A DNA stretch of 64,000 nucleotides from Myxococcales bacterium (GCA_003151595.1 PLXW01000089.1:12506-76505); one strand, 5' to 3'; shown: positions 8,402-19,807, numbered from the stretch's first letter. Program-made: numbers and translations. The notes: generated by a model from the sequence alone, not told the origin.

Positions 8402-8902
8402 CTATTGCGTCTGAAGGACGAGCCACGAGTAGACGTTCGCGAAGTCCTGCGCACCCACCGGCTGCTTCGCCGGGTTGAAGTTGCCGAGCTTGGTCGGCAT
8501 CGGCTGACGCAGCGCCACGCCCGCCTTGTCGATGTCCGGCCTGCACGGCCATCCCCAGGAGCGCCGCGTTCCACGACGGATCGTTCGCGAGGTTCCCCGA
8601 GCTCGGGATGTTGTTCAGCCCTGGCGCCGGGTACGGAAACTGGCTCCCCTTGAGGACGTAGACGGGGCCGCCGTCGACGAGCTCGACCCCACCATCGGTG
8701 AGTAGAACGGGGGGCGAGCCACCGCCGGTCGTCCCGTGGCAATCGGTGCAGCTGTACCACTCTTGGAAGAGGTATCCGCCCGCGTCGGGATCGCCGACGG
8801 GCGCCGCTCCGCGTCCGAGGTCGAACAGCCGCCGAAGCACCACGCGACGCCGCCACACACGACGGCGGGGACGAGCGCGAACCAAGTAGGTTGCAGTCTC
8901 AT
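8402..8902 (-). pseudogene. Small c-type cytochrome lipoprotein, interrupted by two compensating frameshifts
   Basis: The ATG at 8902 has AGGAAAG upstream and opens a signal peptide ending in the lipobox FGGC. After about residue 25 the coding signal moves to another frame, where it carries a haem motif CTDCH (8736-8750) and a natural segment (NNIPSSGNLANDPSWNAAL). Near 8540 it returns to the starting frame (DIDKAGVALRQPMPTKLGNF) and runs to TAG at 8402-8404. Start and stop are in the same frame (501 bases), so the two shifts cancel. Read through, it is a roughly 166-residue mono-haem cytochrome c. Two sequencing or assembly indels are as likely as true decay. Confidence 0.7.
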
Positions 8903-8950
8903 GAGACTTTCCTACTTCGTCGTGTGTGCTTCGGCCAAATCCGGCTCTGC

Positions 8951-9361
8951 TCAGTGCTTCGCTTCGAACCCGCGACGCACGTGATCGCGCACGTCGTCCC
9001 ACGGCTTCACATCGCGCGCCGAGCCCCACTCCGACTTGAGTGCGTTCTCGAGCTCATTGTTCCAGGCCGTGTGTGCCTTGTAGTGCTCGCGCGCGGCGAA
9101 CCCGTACTCGGTCGGGAGCTCGATGTCGTTCCACTCGCCGATGACCTTCGGCGGATTCGCGTTGTTGATCGACGGAATCGCCTCTTTCCCCGCCGCCTGC
9201 TTCACGGTGTCCGCCACGCCCTGGTTCAGCTCGTGGCCCCCCTTCATCTTGAGGTCTTGCTTCGTCTGCTCCCAGTCGCGGCGCATCGCTTCTTTCACGC
9301 GGTCCCAAGCGGTCGCGTGCTGATCGTTCCACCATGCCGGCTGCCATTTCATCGTGCCCAT
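8951..9361 (-). CDS. Conserved hypothetical protein with N-terminal WQP-x-WW motif
   Basis: 136 aa from the ATG at 9361, supported by GAGGAG about seven bases upstream. No signal peptide or membrane segment. The N-terminus KWQPAWWNDQHATAWDRVKEA is followed by charged amphipathic helices (RRDWEQTKQDL; DTVKQAAGKEAIP) and a C-terminal WDDVRDHVRRGFEAKH. I recall similar unassigned cytoplasmic proteins in Gammaproteobacteria and Myxococcota with the same order WW, DWEQTK, GKxxIP, YGxxAR, WDDVR; function unknown. It is divergent from the DUF72 gene, the two separated by about 205 bases that hold both promoters. Confidence 0.75.
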   Translation of the reverse strand: MGTMKWQPAWWNDQHATAWDRVKEAMRRDWEQTKQDLKMKGGHELNQGVADTVKQAAGKEAIPSINNANPPKVIGEWNDIELPTEYGFAAREHYKAHTAWNNELENALKSEWGSARDVKPWDDVRDHVRRGFEAKH

Positions 9362-9566
9362 TGGACATCTCCTCGGTCGAACGTTCGTCGACGCTGTTGC
9401 GCCTCCGTCTTTCAAGAAAGGGCGTCCATTCAAGAACGGCGCCACTCGCACGCGCTGATCTTGCTGGAGGTGTTCGCGTTGAGCTCGGGTCATGCACGCC
9501 ACACGGGGGCGCGTCGTGTGGCGATCGCGCGCGCATTCATCCTCGACGCCGCGCTACCCTCGCGGC

Positions 9567-10283
9567 GTGCGAATCGACATCGGTACGAGCGGCTACGGCT
9601 ACAAGGAATGGATCGGCAGCTTCTATCCGATCGGCACCAAGCCCAAAGCGATGCTCGCGTACTACGCGACGCAGCTCCCCACGGTGGAGATCAACTACAC
9701 GTTTCGCCGCATGCCGACGGTGAAGCTCCTCGAAGGGTGGAGCGCGCAAGTCCCCGAGGACTTCACGTTCGTGCTCAAAGCGCCGGAGCGGATCACGCAT
9801 CGCGCGAAGCTGAAGGACGTCCGCGAGATGGCGCAGTCGTTCGTGTCGATCGCCAGGACGCTCGGGCCGCGGCTCGGCGCGCTCCTCTTTCAGCTGCCGC
9901 CCTACGCCCGCAAGGACGTGGAGACGCTGCGCAGGTTCCTGGAAGACGTGAAAGACGGTCCGCGCCTGGCGTTCGAGTTTCGTCATGCGTCGTGGATGGA
10001 AGACGACGCGCTCGACGTGCTGCGAACCTATGGCGCGGCCCTGTGCCTCTCCGAGTCGGACGACACGGCCGCGGGCGACGAGCTCGAGGCGCCTCTGGTC
10101 TCGACCGCCGATTGGAGTTACCTGCGCCTCCGCCGCACCGACTACAGCGACGCGGATCTCATCGCCTGGACCAAGCGCTTGCACGCGCAGGCCTGGACTC
10201 GGGCCTTCGTGTTCTTGAAGCACGAAGACGAAGGGAAGGGCGCGGTGTTCGCGCGGCGCCTGCGCGAGATCCTCGCGGGGTGA
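9567..10283 (+). CDS. DUF72 (YecE-like) TIM-barrel protein
   Basis: 238 aa from a GTG at 9567; an upstream in-frame ATG at 9492 would add 25 unlike residues, while RIDIGTSGYGYKEW is the normal family N-terminus. Family signatures include YYATQLPTVEINYTFRR, FVLKAPERITH, GALLFQLPPYAR, LAFEFRHASWM and YLRLRRTDYSD. DUF72 proteins fold as a TIM barrel and their reaction is not established. The length is about 240 aa as usual. It is cytoplasmic, with no obvious operon partner. Confidence 0.88.
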   Translation: MRIDIGTSGYGYKEWIGSFYPIGTKPKAMLAYYATQLPTVEINYTFRRMPTVKLLEGWSAQVPEDFTFVLKAPERITHRAKLKDVREMAQSFVSIARTLGPRLGALLFQLPPYARKDVETLRRFLEDVKDGPRLAFEFRHASWMEDDALDVLRTYGAALCLSESDDTAAGDELEAPLVSTADWSYLRLRRTDYSDADLIAWTKRLHAQAWTRAFVFLKHEDEGKGAVFARRLREILAG

Positions 10284-10456
10284 CTAGCGCGGCAATCGCG
10301 CGGGCTGGGTCGTCGGCGATCCAGACCGCGTCAAACGCAGTGCGGCCGTCTCGTCGACGTCGCGCTGGACCACTAGAGCGTGCCTGAGCGCGATCGGTCA
10401 GTAACCTGGGCGCTGCCGTGTCCGCGGATTTGTCCGCGACCAAGATGGGATGCTCC

Positions 10457-12364
10457 ATGATCGCAGAATGGAAACTGGGAGTGGGTGGGCTCACCGTGAT
10501 CGCATTCGCCGGGATGTTCGCCGCGGCGTGCGGGAGCAGCGCGAAGGGACCCGGATATGGGACCGGCGCCGACGGCGGCGCGGAGAACGGTGAGGGGGGC
10601 GCAGGCGGAGGGCTCGGCGGTGGCCTCGGCGGCGGGCTCGGAGGCGGATCGGGCGACGATGGCGGCGGCGGCTCGAGCGGCGGCTCGGGGTTACCGACGA
10701 CCTGCGACTCGAGCTGTCAGGTCGCCGGCGGAACGTGCAACTCGGGCACGTGCGTCATCACCGAGAACCCCGGAAACGTGTCGCCTCCCAATCAGGGATC
10801 GCTCGGCGCCGGCGGCACCTCCGACACGGCCTATCGCTGGCTCTATCCGTACGACAAGACCGTCTTCCCGCGCGGCCTCCTCCCGTTGACCTTGCAGTTC
10901 GACGGCACGGCCTACGACTCGGCCTACGTGCACGTGTCGTTTCCGGGGATGGACTACAAAGGCTATTACGGCGCGCCGACGGGATCGCTCAAGGCAAACC
11001 AGCTCCAGTTCTCGGCGAAGGTGTGGACCGCGATCGCGAACGCCGCGCAGGCCACCTCTCCCGTGAAGATCGAAGTCACGAAGATGACGGGCGCCAACGT
11101 GACGGGCCCCATCACCGAGACGTGGACGATCGCGCAAGGGACCATTCGCGGATCGATCTACTACGAGACGTACGGCTCGCAGATCCTCGGAGGAAGCGAG
11201 AGCGTCGGCATCATGAAGATTCAACCGGGGGCCACGCAGCCCACGGCGCTGAAGAGCGGCTGCGGAAACGTTTGCCACACGGCGAGCGCGGACGGATCGA
11301 CGCTCGTCGCCAACGGCGGCAACCAGCTCGATTTCATGTCGAGCTCCAGCTACGACCTGAAGACCGCAGCGTCGACGATCTACTCGGCGCTCAATCAGAA
11401 CCTCACGTACGGCGGCATCTACCCCGACGGGAGCTTCGTGATGTCGGCCACGAACTATCGAACGTGGACGTTCGGCAACTCACAGCTCTACGACACGGCG
11501 ACCGGCGCTTCGATCGCGGCCACCGGTTGGACCGTCACCAACGCCGGCACGCCCGCCTTCTCGCCCGACGGGAAGATGATCGCGTTCAACCACGGCCTCG
11601 ACAACGGGGGGAGCGGCGGCATCCTCGGCGTCGCGAACTTCGACAACGGAACCAAGACGTTCACCAACATCGTCGACATCGCCACCGACGCGAGCAACAC
11701 GCTGGCGTGGCCCGCGTTCACGCCCGACACGAAGAACGTCCTCTTCCACGCCGGCAACAACTCGGCGTTCGAGACCGACAGCGACGCGACGGGCGATCTG
11801 TACGTCACCGATCTCGCGACGCACACCAAGACGCGCCTCGATGCAGCCGACGGCTACACGGCGACCGGGAACTATCTGCCCGCGAACGACCCCGCGCTGA
11901 GCTTCGCGCCGACGGTCCTCCCTGAAGCGGTGGGCGGGTATTTCTGGGCGGTGTTCACCAGTCATCGGTCGTACGGGAACACGGCGCCGTCGAAGGACAA
12001 CGGCGATCAGAACGGCAAGCTGTGGGTCGCCGCGATCGACATCAACGCGAAGGCGGGGGTCGACTCGAGCCATCCTGCGTTCTTCCTCGATGGTCAGGAG
12101 CTGACCTCGGACAACCTCCGCGGCTTCTGGGTGCTCGACCCGTGCAAGGGGAACGGCACGTCGTGCGCGTCGGGCGACGAGTGTTGCGGAGGGTTCTGCC
12201 GTCCGGGAGGCGACGGCGGGCTCGTGTGCCTGGCGGCGCCCCCCGCGGCCGACGGCGGCTCGACGTGCTCACAGGATTTCGAGAAGTGCACCACGGCAGC
12301 CGACTGCTGCAACGCGCAGGACGCGTGCATCAACGGCCGGTGCGCGGAGCCCCCTCCGAAGTAA
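10457..12364 (+). CDS. Large lipoprotein with TolB-like propeller, CxxxCH motif and Cys-rich C-terminal module
   Basis: 635 aa from the ATG at 10457; in-frame alternatives are an ATG at 10445 and a GTG at 10418. The signal peptide ends in the lipobox AAAC. A Gly/Asp/Ser-rich linker (about 30-80) precedes a small Cys module (CDSSCQVAGGTCNSGTC). The central region has repeated beta-propeller blocks of TolB/WD40-like type (PAFSPDGKMIAFN; PAFTPDTKNVLFH) and, at its entry, CGNVCHTASADG, a haem-like CxxxCH with one extra residue compared with CxxCH. The C-terminus holds two CC-containing knots (GDECCGGFC; CTTAADCCN). Probably exposed on the outer membrane. Haem binding is uncertain. Confidence 0.85.
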   Translation: MIAEWKLGVGGLTVIAFAGMFAAACGSSAKGPGYGTGADGGAENGEGGAGGGLGGGLGGGLGGGSGDDGGGGSSGGSGLPTTCDSSCQVAGGTCNSGTCVITENPGNVSPPNQGSLGAGGTSDTAYRWLYPYDKTVFPRGLLPLTLQFDGTAYDSAYVHVSFPGMDYKGYYGAPTGSLKANQLQFSAKVWTAIANAAQATSPVKIEVTKMTGANVTGPITETWTIAQGTIRGSIYYETYGSQILGGSESVGIMKIQPGATQPTALKSGCGNVCHTASADGSTLVANGGNQLDFMSSSSYDLKTAASTIYSALNQNLTYGGIYPDGSFVMSATNYRTWTFGNSQLYDTATGASIAATGWTVTNAGTPAFSPDGKMIAFNHGLDNGGSGGILGVANFDNGTKTFTNIVDIATDASNTLAWPAFTPDTKNVLFHAGNNSAFETDSDATGDLYVTDLATHTKTRLDAADGYTATGNYLPANDPALSFAPTVLPEAVGGYFWAVFTSHRSYGNTAPSKDNGDQNGKLWVAAIDINAKAGVDSSHPAFFLDGQELTSDNLRGFWVLDPCKGNGTSCASGDECCGGFCRPGGDGGLVCLAAPPAADGGSTCSQDFEKCTTAADCCNAQDACINGRCAEPPPK

Positions 12365-12372
12365 GGGCGGTC

Positions 12373-13515
12373 TCACCGGCTGCTGTCGCGATCGGCCTCG
12401 TCGTCTTCGCGCGCCAGGTCGAGCAGCAGCGCGGTCGTGCTCATGCCTATGCGATCCTCACGTTGCACGGGATGGACGTCGAACTCGAACGAGCCTTCTT
12501 TCCAGCCCAAGATCGAGCGCATCCGCGTGCGACCCGCTTCGTCGGGCGCGAGCGGCTCCACGTCGACGAGCCGACCGCCGTCGATGAAGATGCGCGCCTC
12601 TTCGACGCCGTGACGCACGACGAGCTCGCCCGTCATGCGCTCCATTTCGAACAGCGCCACGAGCGTCGTCAGCGGCACGCTGGAGAGCTCGCCCGCCAGG
12701 TGGTGCGCGCGCTTTCGTCGCGCGTCGTCGCCGGGAGGCATGATGAGCGACGAGAGGAGATCGTCGAGCGTGCGGAGACTCTCGTCGACGATGCTCTCCT
12801 CGACCGGCGAGCTGCGGCGCGCGGGCGGCGCCTGCCCGGCCGGCGGTGGCGTGACCTTCGCGAACGACATCGACGAGTGCGCCAGCGGGCGCTCGGTCTC
12901 TTCCTGAACCTCGACCTCGATCGTGTAGCTCGACGGATTCGTCGCGTCGCCGCTGCTGTTCGGCGCGACGCGGACCGCTTTCCCTTCGAGTCGAATGCGC
13001 CTCGTCATCCCCGGCGCCGCGATGTCGACGCGCAGCGACTCGCCGGGCGAGACGGCCCAACTCGTCTCCAGCACCATCGACCGCACGCTCAGCTTCCCCA
13101 CGACGGCACCGCGCGCGCCGAGCGGGGTCGCGTTGGGCGCCGCTTCTGCGTCGAGTCGCGGCGCGATGTGCGGCTCGATCCCCAGGACGCTGCGAAGTCC
13201 GAGCGCGTACTTCACGAAATTCTGGAGCGCGGCGACGGCCTCGTCGCTCTCGGGCATGAACTCGAACGCGGCGCCGCGCAGGGGGCCGCGCGCCGCGGTG
13301 CGGACGACGTACGCCATCACGCGCACCTGCCGCTCGAGATCGATCGAGACGAGGTGAAGCCAGTGAATCGTCCCGACGACACCGAGGTCGGCCGACGTCT
13401 CGAAGTACACGCCGGACTGACTGATGTCGCCCTGACGCGGCAGCGGCGCCTTCTCGACGCCTTCGACGGCGACGAGGAACGTCGTCGCTACACGTGCGCC
13501 TCGTCGCTCCTCCAT
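12373..13515 (-). CDS. PilZ-domain protein with C-terminal DUF4388 domain
   Basis: 380 aa from the ATG at 13515; a TTG at 13554 could add 13 residues. The first PilZ domain begins at once with RRGAR, the RxxxR that binds cyclic di-GMP, and has DISQSGVYF as the D-x-S-x-x-G motif. A second PilZ-like segment lies around residues 135-210 (GKLSVRSMVLETSW). After a Pro-rich linker, residues about 250-370 form a DUF4388 domain (LSSVPLTTLVALFEMERMTGELVVRHGVEEARIFIDGGRLVDV), a myxobacterial signalling module related to PATAN proteins. Predicted cytoplasmic cyclic di-GMP receptor. It is convergent with the TolB-like lipoprotein. Confidence 0.85.
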   Translation of the reverse strand: MEERRGARVATTFLVAVEGVEKAPLPRQGDISQSGVYFETSADLGVVGTIHWLHLVSIDLERQVRVMAYVVRTAARGPLRGAAFEFMPESDEAVAALQNFVKYALGLRSVLGIEPHIAPRLDAEAAPNATPLGARGAVVGKLSVRSMVLETSWAVSPGESLRVDIAAPGMTRRIRLEGKAVRVAPNSSGDATNPSSYTIEVEVQEETERPLAHSSMSFAKVTPPPAGQAPPARRSSPVEESIVDESLRTLDDLLSSLIMPPGDDARRKRAHHLAGELSSVPLTTLVALFEMERMTGELVVRHGVEEARIFIDGGRLVDVEPLAPDEAGRTRMRSILGWKEGSFEFDVHPVQREDRIGMSTTALLLDLAREDDEADRDSSR

Positions 13516-13584
13516 CGCCCCGAGAAGTCTGGGCGAAAGCGCGCGCGCACTCAAGCCCCCCGCGATCGAGGTGCGATCAGACGC

Positions 13585-14316
13585 TCAGTTGGCGCCGCAG
13601 ATCTGCGGATACGCCGAGAAGATGAGCCGCCCCGCGTTCGGCGGCGGCGGCGCATCGACGACCGGGAGCGGTCGAAAGCTCCCGCCCAATCCGCCGAGAC
13701 CACCACCGAGCCCGCCGAGGAGTGAGCCACAGTCGGTGCCGCACGTCCCCGTGATGCAGGTGAAGATCGGGAGAAGACTGGTCAGCCCGGTGATGCTCCC
13801 CCCGCCGCAGTTGAGGAAGCAGCTCGTCCCGCCGCCGCTGCTGCCGCTACTCCCTGCGCCGCTGCTGCCGCCGCCGATTCCGCCGAGCGTGCCGCCGAGG
13901 CAGGTGGTGGCGATGCACTGGAGCGCGGTCGAGCAGGTCGTATCGGTCAAGCAGGTCGCGATCTGCGACCCGCACTGCGACGTGACGCACGTTCCGCAGT
14001 TGAGAAGGCCGCTGTCGATGCCGAGACCGGGGGGAAGACCAGGAATGCCGACGTTGCCGGCGTCGGCGTCAGGCGAACCGGGCGAGCCCGGCGATCCGGG
14101 AGAGCCCGGTGATCCAGGAGACCCCGGTGTGCCCGGCGCGCCGGGAGTGCCGTTGCCCGGGTTCTGTCCGTTCGCGGCACCCGCGTTTGGCGTGCCAGAG
14201 TCGCCGGTCGTCGCGCCGTTTGCGAGGAGCTCGTCGTCGAGCGGACCTCGCGCGCCACAGGCGATGGCGGTGAGGGCGACGAGAGAACAGGCGACAACGC
14301 GGCGCGAAAGTTTCAT
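13585..14316 (-). CDS. Lipoprotein with collagen-like Gly-Ser-Pro repeats and Cys-rich domain
   Basis: 243 aa. The signal peptide ends in the lipobox AIAC. Residues about 50-85 are collagen-like Gly-X-Pro triplets, mostly GSP, encoded around 14063-14148. They are followed by a Cys-rich block (CGTCVTSQCGSQIATC, then CLTDTTCSTALQCIATTC) and Gly/Ser-rich loops with CFLNC and CITGTCGTDC. The even spacing of cysteines suggests disulphides in an extracytoplasmic domain typical of myxobacterial surface proteins. Function unknown. The next gene downstream on this strand is the PilZ-DUF4388 gene. Confidence 0.8.
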   Translation of the reverse strand: MKLSRRVVACSLVALTAIACGARGPLDDELLANGATTGDSGTPNAGAANGQNPGNGTPGAPGTPGSPGSPGSPGSPGSPGSPDADAGNVGIPGLPPGLGIDSGLLNCGTCVTSQCGSQIATCLTDTTCSTALQCIATTCLGGTLGGIGGGSSGAGSSGSSGGGTSCFLNCGGGSITGLTSLLPIFTCITGTCGTDCGSLLGGLGGGLGGLGGSFRPLPVVDAPPPPNAGRLIFSAYPQICGAN

Positions 14317-14389
14317 GCGCCCGCAGCGTGATGTTCGGCGTGGGCTCTGTAAAGCAAGAACGGCGTCCCGCTCGCGTCCCGACCGGGGG

Positions 14390-15322
14390 TCAGTTGGTGC
14401 GGTACGTAAAGTTCTGCCCGAAGTTGCTATCCCACTGAGTACCGCCGGTGCAGTCGCTGGACGTCTCGAACCAAAGCGCGGCCGACGTCGTACCCGGCGG
14501 CACGTCGAACTCGAGCGGCAGGCTATCGAGCGTGCCCGTCGTCGAATCGAACGGGCCGTTGATGCGCTCGGTCAGGATCTCCCCCCCGGGCTCGAACTGC
14601 ACGTGACCCATCGTGGCGAAGGCGTAGACGCCGTCGGTCGTGCAAGTGGTGGTCGCCGGCATTCGGTAGATGTCGTAGCTCACGTCGAGCTTTCCGTTCG
14701 CCGTCAGCGATCCGAACGTCGCGTCGTTCCAACCCGTCGCGAAGGTGGCCGTGAGCGTGCTGGAAGGGGTCGCGCCTGCGCAGGTCGAGTCGTCGTTGAT
14801 CGTCCAGTTGTCGTCGGCCGTGAGTGTGTAGTTCCCCATCGAATCGGGGATGCGGTTGTGATCGAAGAGCCGCGCGCCGGCGACGGTCGTGATGAAGGGC
14901 ACGAGGTTCACGGTCTGCTGCGGCGTCGAGGCCTGGAACGTGTTCGAGCGCAGAACGACGTGGTAGCGCCGATAGCCCATCGGCGCGCCGAAGATCGGCT
15001 CGGCCTCGGGAGACTGCGTCCACGACGCGCTCGTGCCCCCTTTGTAGAAGACGAACGCACCCGACTCGGCGAGCGAGCGACTCATCGCCAGGTCGAAGTA
15101 CACGTGAATGACGACCCAGCACGTGCCGCTCGAGCAGTCGGTCTCCGGTCCGAAGCGCCCCTGGAAATCGATGTACGTGTGGCGCAGCACGATCTGACAG
15201 CTCGTGTCCGACTGATCGCCTTGCGACTCGGCAGACGAAGTGGCGCGCGTGTCTTCGGTGCTCGCAGGCGTCGAGCACGCGGCGACGAGGACGAGCAGCG
15301 AGGCGGCAGGGAAGAGGCGCAT
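14390..15322 (-). CDS. Lipoprotein with DUF6209-like domain
   Basis: 310 aa. The signal peptide ends in the lipobox VAAC. The mature protein is beta-rich: two blocks describe ligand-like or jelly-roll strands (CQIVLRHTYIDFQGRFGPET; KLDVSYDIYRMPATT). The C-terminus LEFDVPPGTTSAALWFETSS followed by CTGGTQWDSNFGQNF matches the closing motif I know from DUF6209 proteins, secreted beta-sandwich proteins of Actinomycetota and Myxococcota with unknown function. Cysteines 42, 63 and 68 region could form a disulphide. No operon partner is obvious. Confidence 0.78.
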   Translation of the reverse strand: MRLFPAASLLVLVAACSTPASTEDTRATSSAESQGDQSDTSCQIVLRHTYIDFQGRFGPETDCSSGTCWVVIHVYFDLAMSRSLAESGAFVFYKGGTSASWTQSPEAEPIFGAPMGYRRYHVVLRSNTFQASTPQQTVNLVPFITTVAGARLFDHNRIPDSMGNYTLTADDNWTINDDSTCAGATPSSTLTATFATGWNDATFGSLTANGKLDVSYDIYRMPATTTCTTDGVYAFATMGHVQFEPGGEILTERINGPFDSTTGTLDSLPLEFDVPPGTTSAALWFETSSDCTGGTQWDSNFGQNFTYRTN

Positions 15323-15398
15323 GGCGGTCGGGCTCCGGCTACGTCACTCAGGACGTAGGTGCGCTCGATTAGCGCGTTTTCCCCGACGCGCAAACGAA

Positions 15399-17972
<2,574 letters not shown>

Positions 17973-18016
17973 TCTTAGTTTTCCGAGCGTACCGACTCGA
18001 ACCGGGGATCGTCACC

Positions 18017-18916
18017 ATGCGCGCGATATGGACAGGTGAAATTGCGTTCGGCCTCGTGACCATCCCGGCGAAGCTGTACACGGCGACGCGGGATCTCACG
18101 CCGCAGTTCAACATGCTGCACAAGGAGTGCGGAACGCGCATCAACATGGTGCGGCGGTGCCCCAAGTGTCAGCGCGAGGTGGAGTGGGGCGAGCTCGGAA
18201 AAGGGTACGAAGTGGAGAAGGGCGTGTACGCGCTCTTCACGAAAGAGGAGCTCGCGAAGATCGACGGCGACGACGCGGCCGGCGCGATCGAGATCGTCGA
18301 GTTCGTGGATCCGCAGGACATCGACCTCGCGTACATCGACAAGAGCTACTGGGTGGGGCCCGGCGGAAAGAGCTCGCGCGGGTTCGGGTTGCTCCGCGAG
18401 ACGCTGGAGAAGGTGAAGCGCGTCGCGCTGGCGAAGACCAAGATCCGCACGCGCACGCGGCTGGCGATCCTGCGTCCGCGCGGGAAGATCTTCGCGCTGG
18501 AGATGATGCGCTACGCCGACGAAATGGTGAGTGACGACGACATCGACGTGCCGGAGTCGCCGAAGAAAGCGTCGCCGCGCGAGCTGGAGCTGGCGCTCGA
18601 CCTGGTGAAGAAGCTCTCTGGGCCGTTCGATCCGTCGAAGCATCCCGACGAGTACCGCGCGGCGGTCGAGGCGGCCGTCGAAGAGAAGGTCGCCGCGGAT
18701 GATCTCGCGCGCCAAGAGACGCTCGGTGAAGAGAAAGAAGAAGCGGCACCGGCGGCAGGCGGCGCGAAGGTGATCGATCTCGCGGAGCTCCTCTCGCGAT
18801 CGCTCGGCAAGGTCGCTCCCTCCGTGCACAAGGGGGGACCCAAGAAGGCAGGAGCCCGCGAGGAGGAATCCGAAGAGTCGAAATCGAAGAAGGGGACGAA
18901 GAAGAAGGCGGGGTGA
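18017..18916 (+). CDS. ku: Ku, DNA end-binding protein
   Basis: 299 aa from the ATG at 18017, where the family N-terminus MRAIWTGEIAFGLVTIPAKLY begins. It forms a homodimeric ring on DNA ends and recruits LigD. The Ku core is visible through residue about 255, including LHKECGTRINMVRRCPKC, a zinc-finger-like Cys arrangement, then GKGYEVEKGVYALF and FALEMMRYADEM. The C-terminus (about 225-299) is acidic then strongly Lys-rich (ESKSKKGTKKKAG), the DNA-bridging type of extension found in many bacterial Ku proteins. It is divergent from ligD with a 44-base shared control region. Confidence 0.96.
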   Translation: MRAIWTGEIAFGLVTIPAKLYTATRDLTPQFNMLHKECGTRINMVRRCPKCQREVEWGELGKGYEVEKGVYALFTKEELAKIDGDDAAGAIEIVEFVDPQDIDLAYIDKSYWVGPGGKSSRGFGLLRETLEKVKRVALAKTKIRTRTRLAILRPRGKIFALEMMRYADEMVSDDDIDVPESPKKASPRELELALDLVKKLSGPFDPSKHPDEYRAAVEAAVEEKVAADDLARQETLGEEKEEAAPAAGGAKVIDLAELLSRSLGKVAPSVHKGGPKKAGAREEESEESKSKKGTKKKAG

Positions 18917-18935
18917 GCCTGCGCTTCGGTCCGCG

Positions 18936-19415
18936 TCAGCCGGTCTTCGAGATTCGCGCGGGCTGCGCCGCGGGGCGCGTCTTCGCCAGTCCCGGCAGTT
19001 GAAGCTGCTCGGCCGGCGGGCGCATGTGGAGTCGAATCGCGCGGATCGCCTCGCGGTGACGGAGCGCGGCTTGCACGCACTCGCGCTCCCGCCGTCCGCT
19101 CGTTCCCGGCTCGCCGCGGTACGCGCGCGCGAGGCGGAGCGCACGTCGCGCGGCCGCGTAATGCCCGAAGATCGACGTCGCATCGCTCTTCAGCTCGTCG
19201 GCGCGAGCATCGATCTCGGGAAGGTCGTCGTCCACTTCGTCGTCACGGGACGCATCGCGACCCAGCGCGCGCTCGGCCATGACGAAGTACGACTCCAGCG
19301 CACGCCGGTACTCCCGCTCCAGGGATGGCGCGCCGTCGTGACGATGCGCGTCGAGCGAGCGCATTGCCCGGAACACCTTTTCGGCCGCGTCTTCCAGCTC
19401 ACCCATCGACTTCAC
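18936..19415 (-). CDS. Hypothetical helical protein in the DNA-repair island
   Basis: 159 aa (a second ATG at 19406 is possible). Predicted almost entirely helical and highly charged: ELEDAAEKVFRAMRSLDAH, LEREYRRALESYFVMAERAL, an acidic linker DDEVDDDLPEIDARADEL, then ALRLARAYR and a C-terminal basic region ending ISKTG. The linker ends with HMRPPAEQLQLPGLAK, which resembles the DnaN-clamp-binding pattern QLxLPG (Q-x-x-L-P-G); I note this but cannot prove it. It is convergent with ku by 19 bases. No known family recognised. Confidence 0.55.
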   Translation of the reverse strand: MKSMGELEDAAEKVFRAMRSLDAHRHDGAPSLEREYRRALESYFVMAERALGRDASRDDEVDDDLPEIDARADELKSDATSIFGHYAAARRALRLARAYRGEPGTSGRRERECVQAALRHREAIRAIRLHMRPPAEQLQLPGLAKTRPAAQPARISKTG

Positions 19416-19504
19416 CGTAGCTCCATCTGCGATGCGTAATGATGGACGGGCGTGCAGGCGGAGGGCGAGTTTTTCGATGACGCGCTCGGGTATGCTCCGG
19501 GCCG

Positions 19505-19723
19505 ATGACCGAAGTAGATGCGGAAGTGCTCGAGGCGGCGGCGTTCGCGACGCGGTACGAGTTCGAGTCGAAGACGGGGACGATCATCGTCGAGCTCGTC
19601 GACGACGCGACCGACGAGTGGGTCGTGCGGACGGCGCGGAGCTCGAATCTGTTCTCGGAGAAGGAGCTCGTACGCGGACGTGCTCCGGCGTTGGCGCGCG
19701 CGAAGGTGCTTCGCGCGAAATAG
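19505..19723 (+). CDS. Small hypothetical protein upstream of the Ada/AlkA fusion
   Basis: 72 aa, soluble. Composition and codon use fit a real gene: EFESKTGTIIVELVDDATDEW is a plausible beta hairpin, and the tail RGRAPALARAKVLRAK is basic and helical. No recognised family. It is followed 84 bases later by the Ada/AlkA fusion gene on the same strand and is divergent from the preceding hypothetical. No convincing Shine-Dalgarno precedes the ATG at 19505. Confidence 0.5.
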   Translation: MTEVDAEVLEAAAFATRYEFESKTGTIIVELVDDATDEWVVRTARSSNLFSEKELVRGRAPALARAKVLRAK

Positions 19724-19807
19724 CGTGCGCGAGGCGCCGCGATCGAAGTTGCCCCCACGTCCGAAAACGGCGAGCCGGGGTGCGCGTCGCGACGTAGAAC
19801 GATCGGC

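Noticed and set aside
8940..8990. T-loop-like TTCGAACCC reminiscent of a tRNA
   Set aside because: No acceptor stem, anticodon arm or CCA context; the bases encode the end of the 136-aa hypothetical protein.
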